From Bacillota bacterium (lineage in GTDB: Bacteria > Bacillota > Clostridia > Christensenellales > CAG-314), in the NCBI GenBank assembly GCA_023458375.1, contig JAEWZT010000001.1, positions 1 through 64,000 of the forward strand: 64,000 bases of DNA. The letters are read 5' to 3'. Numbering within the stretch: the first letter of the stretch is position 1; every line of letters begins with the position of its first letter. The notes under the pieces were generated by a model. That model did no database searches. It was given only the letters and a program-made list of their open reading frames with translations, and was not told the DNA's origin. The position numbers and the translations under genes are program-made. Shown in pieces: positions 1-7,881 of the stretch.

Positions 1-17
1 TTTAAATAGATACTTAA

Positions 18-199
18 ATAATAGCACGTAAGAGCATATTTGTAAAGGAATCTCCAATTTTTTATCAAAGAGAGTACGTGATTACAAAATAGCTGTAATA
101 ATGTACCAATATTTGTTATTCTATAATGGTGATTTTACAAGCAATGATACCATGACAACAAAAGTATTCGGTGTTAGTGAAGTTTACAAGTGGAACTGA
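18..199 (+). pseudogene. Tail of a decayed or frameshifted protein gene
   Basis: Two overlapping open segments end here. One frame is open from 18 to a TAG at 90-92. The other is open from 32 to a TGA at 197-199 and ends in a run with YQYLLFYNGDF and VFGVSEVYKWN. Joining them by one frame change near 84-90 gives a continuous ~60-residue C-terminus followed directly by a terminator at 218. There is no start codon with a ribosome site in either frame, so I read this as the remnant of a gene that entered from the left, not as a working gene. The family is not recognised and the call is weak. Confidence 0.2.
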
Positions 200-217
200 A
201 ATTACCTTATAAAATTA

Positions 218-242
218 GGACCTTGACAAAAGGTTCTTTTTT
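218..242 (+). terminator. Intrinsic terminator
   Basis: GGACCTT (218-224) pairs with AAGGTTC (230-236) around a 5-nt loop, followed by a run of T. It insulates the structured RNA downstream from transcription coming from the left. Confidence 0.6.
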
Positions 243-251
243 ATTAATTTA

Positions 252-280
252 TAGACAAAAACTTAAACAAGTGATATAAT
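252..280 (+). promoter_or_regulatory. Sigma-A type promoter of the structured RNA
   Basis: TAGACA (252-257), a 17-bp spacer and a perfect TATAAT (275-280). The expected start site (about 286-287) coincides with the first base of the closing helix of the RNA, as expected for a structured RNA that begins at its own 5' end. Confidence 0.65.
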
Positions 281-285
281 ATAGG

Positions 286-490
286 TGTCCGATGGAAGGA
301 TTAGTTTCCTCAAAGTATTTGAGTAACGGGATTTATCTTGACTCCTCTGTGCGAGTGGGAGAGTTTAGATAGATAAACTTACAAATATTATTTTGATCAA
401 ATTAAGACTTAAGCAACTGGGGTTATTCTACTTACTGCTAGAAGTGGGTACCTCTTATCGGCATAGGTCTTTTTTGTTTCCTCTCGGACA
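286..490 (+). ncRNA. Structured leader or stand-alone RNA upstream of the RNase III-like gene
   Basis: A ~205-nt region closed by a 7-bp helix, TGTCCGA (286-292) with TCGGACA (484-490). Inside are several hairpins, for example CTCAAA-GTA-TTTGAG near 311-325, a stem of TTTATCT with AGATAAA, and CTACTT with AAGTGG near 430-450. It has its own promoter, and the coding frame of the next gene starts 24 nt after the helix with a clean Shine-Dalgarno, so the RNA may be processed from or fused to that mRNA. A T-run near 468-474 could be an internal terminator. Length and host would suit a raiA-class RNA, but I do not recognise a diagnostic sequence, so the family is open. Confidence 0.55.
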
Positions 491-514
491 ATAAAATAAA
501 TAGGAGGAATCAAA

Positions 515-1351
515 ATGAAAATGCAAGATTTACGTGAACACTTAGATGATGTTCAAAAGAAGATTGGCTACTGGTTTGATAATGAGGACTTGCTTTTACA
601 AGCTTTCACCCGTAGCTCTTACTCATCACAACATGGTGGTGAAAACAATGAAGTACTAGAATTTTTAGGCGATAGGGTTCTAGATTTTTATGTAGTAAAA
701 GTTATCTCTGATAGATTTGGCTTTGTGAAATCGCAATCTGATTACTATGATGAAGAGAATGATCTTGACGAATACTGTATCGTTGCTCATAAGAATGAAG
801 CAGATTTTACAGAACTAAAGAAACAAATAGTATCTAATGAAACACTCGCAAAAACTATTGATAAACTAGGGTTATTTAAGTACATGTATTTAGGTGATAC
901 AGACCTAGAAAATCCAAAGTTCAAAGATAATCTGATAAAAGTTAAGGCGGATCTTTTTGAAGCTATACTTGGTGCGGTTGCAATAGACAGTAATTGGAAT
1001 CCAGATGAACTTCAAAACGTAGTAGAGTTTATGCTTCAGATAGATGACTTCCTAGTAGATGTCGATACTGAAGAGCCAAGACCATCAAAGTTTCAGTTAG
1101 AGAATGCGGTTACTACTTTAAAAGAACTAGCAGAAAAAGGTAGATGCTCAATTCCTGAATACTATCAAGCAGAAGAACAAGTGTTAATGAATGATGGAAC
1201 GTTGATGTGGGAGTGTACTTGTTACATTAGAAGCTGGGCTATGAAACACACTGCATATGCAACATCAAAAAAAGAAGCCAAGAGATATGCAGCATACTTA
1301 GTTCTTTGTGATTTCTACGGATTACCTGATGAATTTAGTGAGGAGGATTAA
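515..1351 (+). CDS. RNase III-like endonuclease with degenerate dsRNA-binding domain
   Basis: 278 residues; start fixed by TAGGAGG at 501-507. The N-terminal half carries the RNase III signature LEFLGD with acidic residues E46, E49 and D53, and a second motif ADLFEA with D146 and E149. The four metal-binding acids of class I RNase III therefore appear intact. Between the motifs lies a long insert (about 70-140) rich in acidic and lysine residues, longer than in housekeeping Rnc. Residues ~190-268 look like a worn dsRNA-binding fold ending in SKKEAKRYAAYLVL. It probably cleaves structured RNA. This is an accessory paralogue, not the chromosomal rnc (no smc/acpP context). It follows the structured RNA and lies 4 nt before a nucleotidyltransferase. 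The base composition and AGA use suggest recent acquisition. Confidence 0.75.
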   Translation: MKMQDLREHLDDVQKKIGYWFDNEDLLLQAFTRSSYSSQHGGENNEVLEFLGDRVLDFYVVKVISDRFGFVKSQSDYYDEENDLDEYCIVAHKNEADFTELKKQIVSNETLAKTIDKLGLFKYMYLGDTDLENPKFKDNLIKVKADLFEAILGAVAIDSNWNPDELQNVVEFMLQIDDFLVDVDTEEPRPSKFQLENAVTTLKELAEKGRCSIPEYYQAEEQVLMNDGTLMWECTCYIRSWAMKHTAYATSKKEAKRYAAYLVLCDFYGLPDEFSEED

Positions 1352-1355
1352 GACT

Positions 1356-1856
1356 ATGGTAAGTGAAAAAGATGCAATTGAAATAATAAATTATGCAAGT
1401 AAAATTGGAGTTAAGGTTTATTTAGATGGTGGATGGGGAGTTGATGCTTTATTAAAAAGACAGACAAGACCTCATAACGATATAGATTTGTTTATCGAAG
1501 AAACAAACAGAGAAAGTTTTATTAAAGTGTTATCATGTAAAGGGTTCTATGAAGTTATAGAAACATACACTACAAATGATCACACGGTTTGGAAGGATAA
1601 TTTAGATAGAGTCATTGATTTGCATATTTTTAGATTTAGTAATAATGAGATTATTTTTGAAGGAAATGGATATCCGATAGATACATTTAGTGGTATAGGA
1701 ACAATTGGTGATATTGAAGTTGGTTGTATTAATGCAGAGTATCAAGTGTTATTTCATGTAGGGTATGAAATTCGAGATAAAGATATTCATGATGTAAAAT
1801 TACTCTGTGAAACCTTCAACATTCCAATTCCTGAACAGTATAAGAGTAAAATATAG
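1356..1856 (+). CDS. Lincosamide/aminoglycoside-type nucleotidyltransferase
   Basis: 166 residues, starting at the ATG 9 nt after AGGAGG (1341-1346), which overlaps the end of the RNase III-like gene. The nucleotidyltransferase fold is shown by DGGWGVDALL (24-33), HNDIDLFI (40-47) with the two catalytic aspartates, and a third acidic strand DLHIF (87-91). Length and motifs match the Lnu/ANT(2'')-like family (Aminoglyc_adenyl type), which adenylates lincosamides or aminoglycosides. Residues outside the motifs differ from the Lnu proteins I know, so the substrate is uncertain; it may be a resistance gene or a toxin/antitoxin-type NTase. It is co-transcribed with the preceding gene and shares its A+T-rich codon use. 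Confidence 0.7.
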   Translation: MVSEKDAIEIINYASKIGVKVYLDGGWGVDALLKRQTRPHNDIDLFIEETNRESFIKVLSCKGFYEVIETYTTNDHTVWKDNLDRVIDLHIFRFSNNEIIFEGNGYPIDTFSGIGTIGDIEVGCINAEYQVLFHVGYEIRDKDIHDVKLLCETFNIPIPEQYKSKI

Positions 1857-1876
1857 TTACTTTTGGGGTGCGTAAA

Positions 1877-2698
1877 ATGTTAAAACTAGTAGATTTATTA
1901 GGTATTAAGAAAGAAAACTATAGTGATTATAAAATTCATTTTGCTATTGGATCAAATCGATAAGATGAGCCGAAAAATGAATTTATACTTGGGACATTTG
2001 AAGAATGGCAGCAAATCCAAACTAAGAAAAACTTTAATAGAAAATATGTTATATCTCTAATATGGGTTGAAGAAAATAAATGGATGTTTGCTGGTGTTTA
2101 TGAAGTTAATGGTGAGCCAATAAAAGATTGCAATCTATACAAATATGATCTCAAAATCACTGGTAATCAAAAAGATCTAGTTGGTAGAGTTATAATTGCC
2201 TTTAAAAAAGAGTTTAGAAATTCATATCCCTATTTAGAATCTAATCCTCAGAATGGTGCTAAGCCTGAAGAGATGGAAGTGACTTCAATACTTGAATCAA
2301 AATTATCTATTGAGGAGTTTAGAGGATTTAATCAGATTAACATAGATTGGCTGACATTAAATGCAATTATTACAAATAACATCAGTTCTTGGAAAAGTGC
2401 ACTATCTAATGCAAAAGGAGTCTATTTGATTGTTGACACAATTACTGGAAAAATGTATGTTGGTTCAGTCTATGGTGAAGAGTGCATATGGAATCGTTGG
2501 TCAGATTACTCTATAGATGGACATGGCGGTAATGTAAAACTGAAAGAATTGTTAGAGAAAAATGGTGTTGACTATAAAAAGAATTTTAAATATTCTATTT
2601 TGGAAGTTTGCAATATGAACTTAGGTTCTCAGTACATCATCGAAAGAGAATCATATTGGAAAAAAGTCTTAATGACTGAAAGCAAAGGGCTTAATTAA
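1877..2698 (+). pseudogene. GIY-YIG nuclease-family gene interrupted by an in-frame ochre codon
   Basis: From ATG 1877 (GGGGTG just upstream) the frame reads through 274 codons, apart from a TAA at 1961-1963 (codon 29, after FAIGSNR). The protein-like sequence resumes immediately with DEPKNEF. The C-terminal domain is a GIY-YIG fold: GVYLIVD and YVGSVYGE, then the IWNRWSDY and GHGGN segments, about residues 185-235 of the full frame. Such proteins cut DNA or are inactive phage/defence components. Either the gene is dead, or a shorter protein of 204 residues starts at ATG 2084, which has no Shine-Dalgarno and would lack the conserved N-terminus. One base change would restore it, so inactivation looks recent, or the stop is a sequencing error. 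Confidence 0.6.
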
Positions 2699-2710
2699 CC
2701 ATCATATTAT

Positions 2711-2850
2711 AGGGTGCGTAAAACAAGTCAAGGGTGCTTAAAAATACCAAAGGGTCCGTAATTGTATTAAAATTGGTAATCTAACACATATTTAAAATAA
2801 GGGTGCGTAAAACTAGTCAAGGGTGCGTGATTTACCCTCTAGGGTGCGTA
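2711..2850. repeat. Two triplets of iteron-like direct repeats
   Basis: The 10-mer AGGGTGCGTA or a close variant starts at 2711, 2731 and 2751 and again at 2800, 2820 and 2841, so spacing inside each triplet is 20-21 bp (two helical turns). Each triplet is followed by a similar A+T-rich tail ending in GGTAATC (near 2775 and 2864). A related copy, GGGGTGCGTA, is at 1865-1874 in front of the GIY-YIG gene. Even phasing suggests cooperative binding of a protein, as in plasmid iterons or an operator array. No Rep gene is visible in the window. Confidence 0.6.
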
Positions 2851-2880
2851 ATGTATCAAAATAGGTAATCAAAGCCAAAT

Positions 2881-2925
2881 AACCCGCTGTCAATTGACAA
2901 AAGTCGTTGACTGCGGGTTTATTAT
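2881..2925 (+). terminator. Strong hairpin, probable terminator at the island edge
   Basis: AACCCGC (2881-2887) pairs with GCGGGTT (2913-2919), and inside it GTCAA pairs with TTGAC, followed by a T-rich tail. It lies right after the repeat array and marks the approximate change from A+T-rich island to host-like sequence. Confidence 0.5.
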
Positions 2926-3240
2926 TACAATTTGTTTAAACTGCTTGTATAGCGGTAGAACAAAAAATAATTAAGACATCTGTCATAATAATGTGCGAAC
3001 TTTTATCTTAATAAATCAACCGCAAATCCCGCGGCGGCAGTAATTAAGCAAAACTGCACGGGGCAAAGCGGCAAACAGCCCATTTTATAGCAACAAAACT
3101 TTGAGGGAATTACAATAGTTTAAAAGAAAGCCTAAGTTTGATTAGCAAATATTTCTCTAATCAAAAAGCCCGCTGCTTTTCCATTTTATGGCAAATTTTG
3201 CCTGAAAGGCGCTTTAAAGAGGCTATGACAAAAATAAGTA
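2926..3240. other. Gene-free stretch before the 6S-like RNA
   Basis: No plausible gene on either strand. Base composition shifts here from island-like to host-like. I see no integrase, attachment site or tRNA at this junction. Confidence 0.4.
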
Positions 3241-3269
3241 TTGATAAAGAAAATCTTTAATGCTATAAT
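3241..3269 (+). promoter_or_regulatory. Promoter of the 6S-like RNA
   Basis: TTGATA (3241-3246), 17-bp spacer, TATAAT (3264-3269). The predicted start is at about 3276, ten bases before the closing helix of the RNA. Confidence 0.7.
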
Positions 3270-3275
3270 AACAAA

Positions 3276-3500
3276 CGAAATACGGTTCTGCCGTGTTCGT
3301 TAGTCTTAAAATGCGCGTCAACCACAAAGTTCAAAAGGGAAACAGTGTTCGCGACTGATATGTCAGGCCTCGACGGCTCCTTAAAGGAGTTAGAGAAAGT
3401 AATTTCCGGTGGAAGACAAACGAGTCGGGCATGTTTATACCCGCCTGTTAATATACAGGGTTGAGCTGCCATAAGACGACGGCACGGCGGAATTTATTTT
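3276..3500 (+). ncRNA. ssrS: Probable 6S RNA (RNA polymerase regulator)
   Basis: A ~220-nt transcript with its own promoter. Its ends pair as a 10-bp helix, TTCTGCCGTG (3286-3295) with CACGGCGGAA (3483-3492), and a T-rich 3' end follows. Just inside the helix are TGTTCG on the 5' side and GACGACGGCA on the 3' side, which match the conserved entry of 6S RNAs (compare the TGTTCG and GCGGCGGCA of E. coli 6S). The middle holds further stems that could form the open-promoter-like bubble. 6S RNA binds the sigma-A holoenzyme and serves as template for pRNA. The assignment rests on these end features and length, so it is likely but not certain; no protein gene is plausible here. Confidence 0.55.
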
Positions 3501-3518
3501 TCAACGCAAAACACAAAA

Positions 3519-3560
3519 ACCTATATTCGCCTGCAAACAGGTTTGATTTTTATAGGTCTT
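3519..3560 (+). terminator. Hairpin downstream of the 6S-like RNA
   Basis: ACCTATA (3519-3525) pairs with TATAGGT (3551-3557), with an inner CCTG/CAGG stem. It may end transcripts that read through the RNA. A further inverted pair, GGCGGAAT (3486-3493) with ATTCCGCC (near 3580), could extend the structure. Confidence 0.35.
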
Positions 3561-3654
3561 ATTAACGCTTAAATATTATTCCGCCGCTGCACAAAAAAAT
3601 TAAAAAACTACTTAATCTACCAAACTCAACGCTGCTAAAAATGATTCGTCTTTT

Positions 3655-3846
3655 TTATTTAATCCTTGTAAACGTCATAGTCATTTCAACGGATTCGCCG
3701 TTGAGCACCGAGCTGTTTGTGCCCGTAAACTTATCGCCCGACAACGTATATCTTTCAATTGCCTTTAATACCCCCACCCTGGTAATAATTTCAATATCGC
3801 TTTCGCCGTTAATTTTCCATTCGGCGTCCGCTTGTTTGATTAGTCA
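3655..3846 (-). pseudogene. Decayed C-terminal gene fragment
   Basis: The minus strand is open for 62 codons between an upstream TGA (3844-3846) and a natural TAA (3655-3657). It reads like a beta-rich protein tail (segments ERYTLSGDKF and MTMTFTRIK). There is no start codon and no open frame further upstream. I read it as the last strands of a lipocalin-like or similar small beta-barrel protein, but the family is not established. A plus-strand frame over the same bases is probably its shadow. Confidence 0.3.
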
Positions 3847-3880
3847 ATGTATATCGGAAATTCTTGTGCTATTTTTTTAC

Positions 3881-3909
3881 TTTACCAAGGCAGTTAAAAA
3901 TGCTATAAT
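3881..3909 (+). promoter_or_regulatory. Promoter of the glycerol-3-phosphate oxidoreductase operon
   Basis: TTTACC (3881-3886), 17-bp spacer, TATAAT (3904-3909), 39 nt ahead of the first gene, whose ribosome site AAGGTGG is at 3939-3945. Confidence 0.6.
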
Positions 3910-3948
3910 TGTATAAATTACAAGTGAGAAACTTTTAGAAGGTGGCAT

Positions 3949-5379
3949 ATGCTTGATGTAATTATAATCGGCGGGGGCATTGTTGGCTGCGCTTTGCTTA
4001 GGGAACTGTCAAAATATAAGCTTAATTGCCTTTTGCTTGAAAAAGAAGAGGATGTTGCCGTCAGTTGCACAAAGGCTAACAGCGGAATAGTGCACGCGGG
4101 CTACGACCCCGCGCCCGATACTAAAAAAGCGCGCTTTAACCTTTTGGGAAACTTAATGTATAAGGACTTAGCAAAGCAATTAGGCGTAGCCTTTGAGCAA
4201 TGCGGTTCTCTGGTTTTAGCAAACGGACAGGGGCTTCCCTTGCTTAAAGAACTGCTTGAAAGAGGTAAAATAAACAGCGTTAAAAACCTTGAAATCTTAA
4301 ACAGAGAGCAGATTTTAGAAATTGAACCCAATATAGCCGACGAAATTTTTTACGCTTTATACGCTCCTACGGCTGGCATAGTTTCGCCTTACGAAATGGC
4401 AATCGCCCTTGCCGAGCAGGCGGTAATAAACGGCGCCGAGATTAAACTTAATTCCCAAGTTACAAATATTATTTCCTCCCCTTACGGCTACACCGTAAAG
4501 ACAGGCGACCGTCAATATCAATGCAAATATTTGGTAAACGCGGCGGGCTACGGCGCGTCGCAAATAAATATAATGGCGGGCGGGCGTGAAATCCCTTACA
4601 CATTTTTAAGGGGCGAATATTACATTTTAGATACTTCCGAAAGAAAATATTTTAATCATACCTGTTTTCCTTTGCCCGACCACAGAGGCAAGGGCGTGTT
4701 GGTTTCTCCCACCGCCGAGGGCAATATCATTGTCGGTCCAAGTTCGCTTCCCGTCCAAAGCGGCGGCGACGGAGCGGTGAAAAAAGAGGGGCTTGACTTT
4801 ATTAAAAACAGCGTTTCCCGCGTCATGAAAAACGTAAATTTTTCAAAAGTGATAAGGGTTTTTTCAGGCGTGAGGGCGGTAAGCGGCGAAGATTTTATTA
4901 TAGAAAGGGAGGGCAATTTAATTACTCTTGCGGGCATCTGTTCCCCGGGGCTTACTGCCGCTCCCGCGATAGCGCGCTACGCCGTTGAAGAACTGCTTAC
5001 CGGCGCGGGCTTAAAGCTCGTTAAAAAAGAAGAATATCTGCCCCGTCCGCGTAAAATTATTACAAAAGAACTAAGCAAGGAAGAACTGCAACAGCTTATA
5101 AAGCAAAACCCCGCCTATTCAAAGATGGTGTGCCGCTGCGAAAAAATTACCGAAGGGGAAATAATAGACGCTCTCAATAGTCCCTTAAAACCCCTCTCCC
5201 TTGACGCGGTAAAAAGGCGCGTTCGGGCGGGAATGGGGCGTTGCCAAGGAGGTTTTTGCACACCTCGCGTTATGGAAATCATTTCGCGCCGCGCAAATAT
5301 TCCCTTTGACATAGTTACAAAAAAGGGCGGGCAGAGCACTGTCATTGTGGGCTCCGTCAAGGAGGGAAACAATGATTAA
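3949..5379 (+). CDS. FAD-dependent glycerol-3-phosphate dehydrogenase-like protein (GlpA type) with BFD domain
   Basis: 476 residues. The N-terminal Rossmann motif [11 protein letters not shown] (6-16) binds FAD in a DAO-type oxidoreductase domain. The C-terminal ~90 residues form a BFD-like [2Fe-2S] domain with MVCRCEK and later [10 protein letters not shown], giving four cysteines. This architecture and the two following genes define the three-gene anaerobic glycerol-3-phosphate dehydrogenase-type cluster of Clostridia (GlpA-like, GlpB-like, DUF1667), which oxidises sn-glycerol 3-phosphate to dihydroxyacetone phosphate. The start is set by AAGGTGG eight bases from the ATG. It overlaps the next gene by 8 bp. 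Related DAO enzymes (L-2-hydroxyglutarate oxidase-like) remain possible from sequence alone. Confidence 0.85.
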   Translation: MLDVIIIGGGIVGCALLRELSKYKLNCLLLEKEEDVAVSCTKANSGIVHAGYDPAPDTKKARFNLLGNLMYKDLAKQLGVAFEQCGSLVLANGQGLPLLKELLERGKINSVKNLEILNREQILEIEPNIADEIFYALYAPTAGIVSPYEMAIALAEQAVINGAEIKLNSQVTNIISSPYGYTVKTGDRQYQCKYLVNAAGYGASQINIMAGGREIPYTFLRGEYYILDTSERKYFNHTCFPLPDHRGKGVLVSPTAEGNIIVGPSSLPVQSGGDGAVKKEGLDFIKNSVSRVMKNVNFSKVIRVFSGVRAVSGEDFIIEREGNLITLAGICSPGLTAAPAIARYAVEELLTGAGLKLVKKEEYLPRPRKIITKELSKEELQQLIKQNPAYSKMVCRCEKITEGEIIDALNSPLKPLSLDAVKRRVRAGMGRCQGGFCTPRVMEIISRRANIPFDIVTKKGGQSTVIVGSVKEGNND

Positions 5380-6601
5380 TTACGACGTGGTGGTAATAGG
5401 GGGCGGACCCGCGGGCATGGCGGCGGCAATTTCCGCAAAAGAAGAGGGCGCAAGCGTTTTAATTATTGAAAGGGACAACCGCTTAGGGGGTATCCTTAAC
5501 CAATGTATCCATAACGGGTTCGGGCTGCATTACTTTAAGCAAGAGCTTACGGGACCCGAATACGCACAGCGCTTTATTGAAAAAGTTAAGCAATTGAATA
5601 TTGAGGTGTATTTAGAAGCTTTCGCAACGGAGTTTAACCGTGAAAATATTTTAACCGTAGTATCGGCGCAAAAGGGCGTGCTTGAAATTAAAGGCAAAGC
5701 GGTGGTACTCGCTATGGGCTGCCGTGAACGGACTGCGGGCGCCATTTCTCTTTGCGGCGACAGACCCGCGGGAATTTGGACGGCGGGGCTTGCGCAAAGG
5801 CTATGCAATATTGAGGGCTATTTGGTGGGCAAAAAAATCGTCATTTTAGGCTCGGGGGACATCGGACTTATTATGGCGCGCAGAATGACCTTTGAGGGCG
5901 CGAAAGTTGAAATGGTGTGCGAGGTTATGCCTTATTCGGGGGGTTTAAAGCGCAACATTGTGCAGTGTTTAGACGATTTTAATATCCCTTTGTATTTTTC
6001 AACAACCGTTGCCGAAGTTGTGGGCAAGGATAGGGTTGAAGGGGTGTATATCGCCCAAGTTGACGAAAAAATGCAGCCTATTGAAAATACAAAGCGTTTT
6101 ATTGAGTGCGACGCGTTGCTGCTTTCGGTGGGTTTAATTCCCGAAAATGACCTTGTTGCCGACAATATACTTTTTGACGGCAGAACAAAGGGCGCTATTG
6201 TAAACGATTATAGGCAAACCTCCTTAAAAGGGGTGTTTTCCTGCGGCAACGTGCTTCACGTCCACGACCTTGTGGACAACGTTTCTGCGGAAGCGATTTT
6301 AGCGGGCAAAAACGCCGCGCTTTACGCGAAAGGCGCTTTGGCGGAGGGGGAGGAAGTTTCGCTTAAAACGGGTTTGGGCATAAGTTACGCCATACCTCAA
6401 AAAATAGTAAAAGGTAGCGGCAAAGTAAAAATATATTACCGCGTAAACAACATATATAAATCGCCTAAAATGACCCTTTCCTGCGGCGGAAATATCATAG
6501 CCTCCAAAAAGTTTTTAATTGCTTCTCCGGGAGAAATGGAAAGCGTTGAAATAGACAAAAGCCTTATAACGCACGATTTAACTATTGAGCTGGGGGTGTA
6601 A
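5372..6601 (+). CDS. NAD(P)/FAD-dependent oxidoreductase (GlpB-like partner)
   Basis: 409 residues from the ATG after AAGGAGGG (5359-5366). An N-terminal FAD motif [13 protein letters not shown] and a second nucleotide-binding motif [15 protein letters not shown] near residue 160 give the pyridine nucleotide-disulfide oxidoreductase fold. MGCRERTAG near residue 118 is typical of the family paired with GlpA-like proteins. It probably passes electrons from the GlpA-like flavin and iron-sulfur centre to NAD or another carrier. It is translationally coupled to the upstream gene and lies 4 nt before the DUF1667 gene, so the three products probably form one cytoplasmic or membrane-peripheral complex. 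Confidence 0.85.
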   Translation: MINYDVVVIGGGPAGMAAAISAKEEGASVLIIERDNRLGGILNQCIHNGFGLHYFKQELTGPEYAQRFIEKVKQLNIEVYLEAFATEFNRENILTVVSAQKGVLEIKGKAVVLAMGCRERTAGAISLCGDRPAGIWTAGLAQRLCNIEGYLVGKKIVILGSGDIGLIMARRMTFEGAKVEMVCEVMPYSGGLKRNIVQCLDDFNIPLYFSTTVAEVVGKDRVEGVYIAQVDEKMQPIENTKRFIECDALLLSVGLIPENDLVADNILFDGRTKGAIVNDYRQTSLKGVFSCGNVLHVHDLVDNVSAEAILAGKNAALYAKGALAEGEEVSLKTGLGISYAIPQKIVKGSGKVKIYYRVNNIYKSPKMTLSCGGNIIASKKFLIASPGEMESVEIDKSLITHDLTIELGV

Positions 6602-6605
6602 ACAA

Positions 6606-6947
6606 ATGAAAATAACATGCATTAACTGCCCTATGGGCTGCCAGCTTGAAGTAAACAGAGAGGAAGAAAAAATTACCGTCAGCGGCAACGCCTGCGCAAG
6701 AGGGGACGTTTACGGAAAGCAAGAGTTCATTTCCCCCAAACGGACGCTTACATCATTGGTAAGGGTTTACGGCGGCGCCGTTGTTCCCTGCAAAACAAGC
6801 GGTCAAATACCCAAAGACAGACTTTTTGACGTTTTAAAAAAGCTTAATAAAATAACGGTAACTCCGCCGAAAAACATAGGCGACGTTATTATAAAAGACG
6901 TCTTAAATTTGGGCGTTGACATTGTAATTACGAAAAATATAAATTAA
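6606..6947 (+). CDS. DUF1667 protein, third subunit of the GlpAB-like complex
   Basis: 113 residues, starting at the ATG 4 nt after the previous stop (an upstream in-frame start inside the neighbour is less likely). It begins MKITCINCPMGCQLEV and has GNACARGDVYG near residue 32, four cysteines in a CxxCPxGC...CxRG pattern like the metal-binding N-terminus of molybdopterin oxidoreductases. This is DUF1667, a small protein almost always encoded with GlpA- and GlpB-like oxidoreductases. An iron-sulfur electron-transfer role is inferred from the cysteines and context. Confidence 0.85.
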   Translation: MKITCINCPMGCQLEVNREEEKITVSGNACARGDVYGKQEFISPKRTLTSLVRVYGGAVVPCKTSGQIPKDRLFDVLKKLNKITVTPPKNIGDVIIKDVLNLGVDIVITKNIN

Positions 6948-7350
6948 AAAAGCCGCAATCGCGCGTCAGTTTTTCACAAAGCCTTTTGCATTTACTTATT
7001 TGCGGTATAAGTTTGTCTATGCGGCGGCTAAATTAATTTGTCCGCGTATCCAGAAAAGCAATTGAGATTTGCGCACTGTGTTAATACTTTTGCGGCGAAA
7101 GGAAGAGCTTTTGCTTACGCTTACATAGTTTAACTAGTTATGCGGCTTCCCTAAGAAACAATAATTGGATTTAATCCTTTGCACAGGACTTAAATAAAAA
7201 GTTTAATGTATAACTTTTAAATAAAATGCGCGGCAAACAGGAAGAACATATTACTCCATAAAAATCCTTTTTAAGGGTAAGTTACTTTGCCTATCCGTAA
7301 TCCTTACGGGTAATGCAAATAAGCAGTTTTTCCGTTTGGGAGTTTTACAA
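6948..7350. other. Gene-free stretch before comEA
   Basis: No convincing gene, RNA or terminator with a T-run. A short perfect hairpin, CCGTAA/TTACGG at 7295-7309, lies 40 nt before comEA and could affect its expression. An inverted pair of GCCGC and GCGGC is near 6954 and 7022. Confidence 0.4.
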
Positions 7351-7881
7351 ATGACAAAAAGAGCGTTTATAATTTGCATGGCAATTTTTTGCGCAATTTC
7401 AGCGGCTTATATTGCCGCCGCCTGTCTTTTGACAATCTCTTTTAATTTTGTCAGAAATGAAAGCCGGCAGGATTTCCCCATTTCGCAAAGCGTAAAATAT
7501 GAAATATACGTCGGCGGTGCGGTAGAGCGCGAGGGTTATTACAGTTACGGCGAGGGGGATACCTACCTTGACCTGCTGACCGCGGCGGGCGTTCACCCAA
7601 GAGGGGTGATAGGTTACAGCCTGCAAGACCGCGTTTCCAGTTCGCTTACAGTTTTAATTGTTAGTTATAAAGGCGATGACGGCTTACCTGTAACAATAAA
7701 CGCCAATTCGCCTCTGGCGCATATCTTTGCCCTTGACGCGGGAGTTCCGCAAGGTGCCGTCAACAAAATTATCGCATACAAAAACAACCGCGGGCTTTTT
7801 GAAAACAAAGCGCAGCTTATAGACTTACTGGGCGAAGAATATTCTTCTTTCGCCTTTTATTTTCATATAGGCAAAGGATGA
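7351..7881 (+). CDS. comEA: ComEA-like DNA-binding competence protein
   Basis: 176 residues from the ATG after GGGAG (a start five codons earlier has no ribosome site). One N-terminal transmembrane helix (about 3-25), then an SLBB-like domain (YEIYVGGAVEREGYYSY) and a C-terminal helix-hairpin-helix region (GVPQGAVNKIIAYKNNRG). This order is that of ComEA, which binds incoming double-stranded DNA on the outer face of the membrane and hands it to ComEC. The first HhH is worn: the usual N-x-A-x-x-x-E-L-x-x-L-P-G-I-G is weak (INANSPLAHIFALDAG). The stop overlaps the comEC start by 4 bp, which supports the assignment. Confidence 0.8.
   Translation: MTKRAFIICMAIFCAISAAYIAAACLLTISFNFVRNESRQDFPISQSVKYEIYVGGAVEREGYYSYGEGDTYLDLLTAAGVHPRGVIGYSLQDRVSSSLTVLIVSYKGDDGLPVTINANSPLAHIFALDAGVPQGAVNKIIAYKNNRGLFENKAQLIDLLGEEYSSFAFYFHIGKG

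Noticed and set aside
2711..2850. CRISPR array
   Set aside because: Repeats are only ~10 bp with 10-bp spacers and the spacers are partly similar to each other; no cas genes are present.
1..2930. Prophage or integrative element with integrase and att sites
   Set aside because: No integrase, transposase, relaxase or tRNA-end duplication is visible; the island call rests on composition and gene content only.
3263..3472. Minus-strand 69-residue ORF
   Set aside because: It lies wholly inside the 6S-like RNA, has no ribosome site and no protein-like composition.
3641..3916. Plus-strand 91-residue hydrophobic ORF
   Set aside because: The minus strand over the same bases reads as a plausible protein tail ending in a natural stop; the hydrophobic plus frame is likely its complement shadow, and it lacks a ribosome site.
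4656..4937. Minus-strand ORFs inside the GlpA-like gene and similar antisense ORFs throughout (for example 20957-21649 in clpX, 40617-41228 in ftsZ)
   Set aside because: All lie opposite clear genes with strong family motifs, with no start signals; they arise from codon composition.
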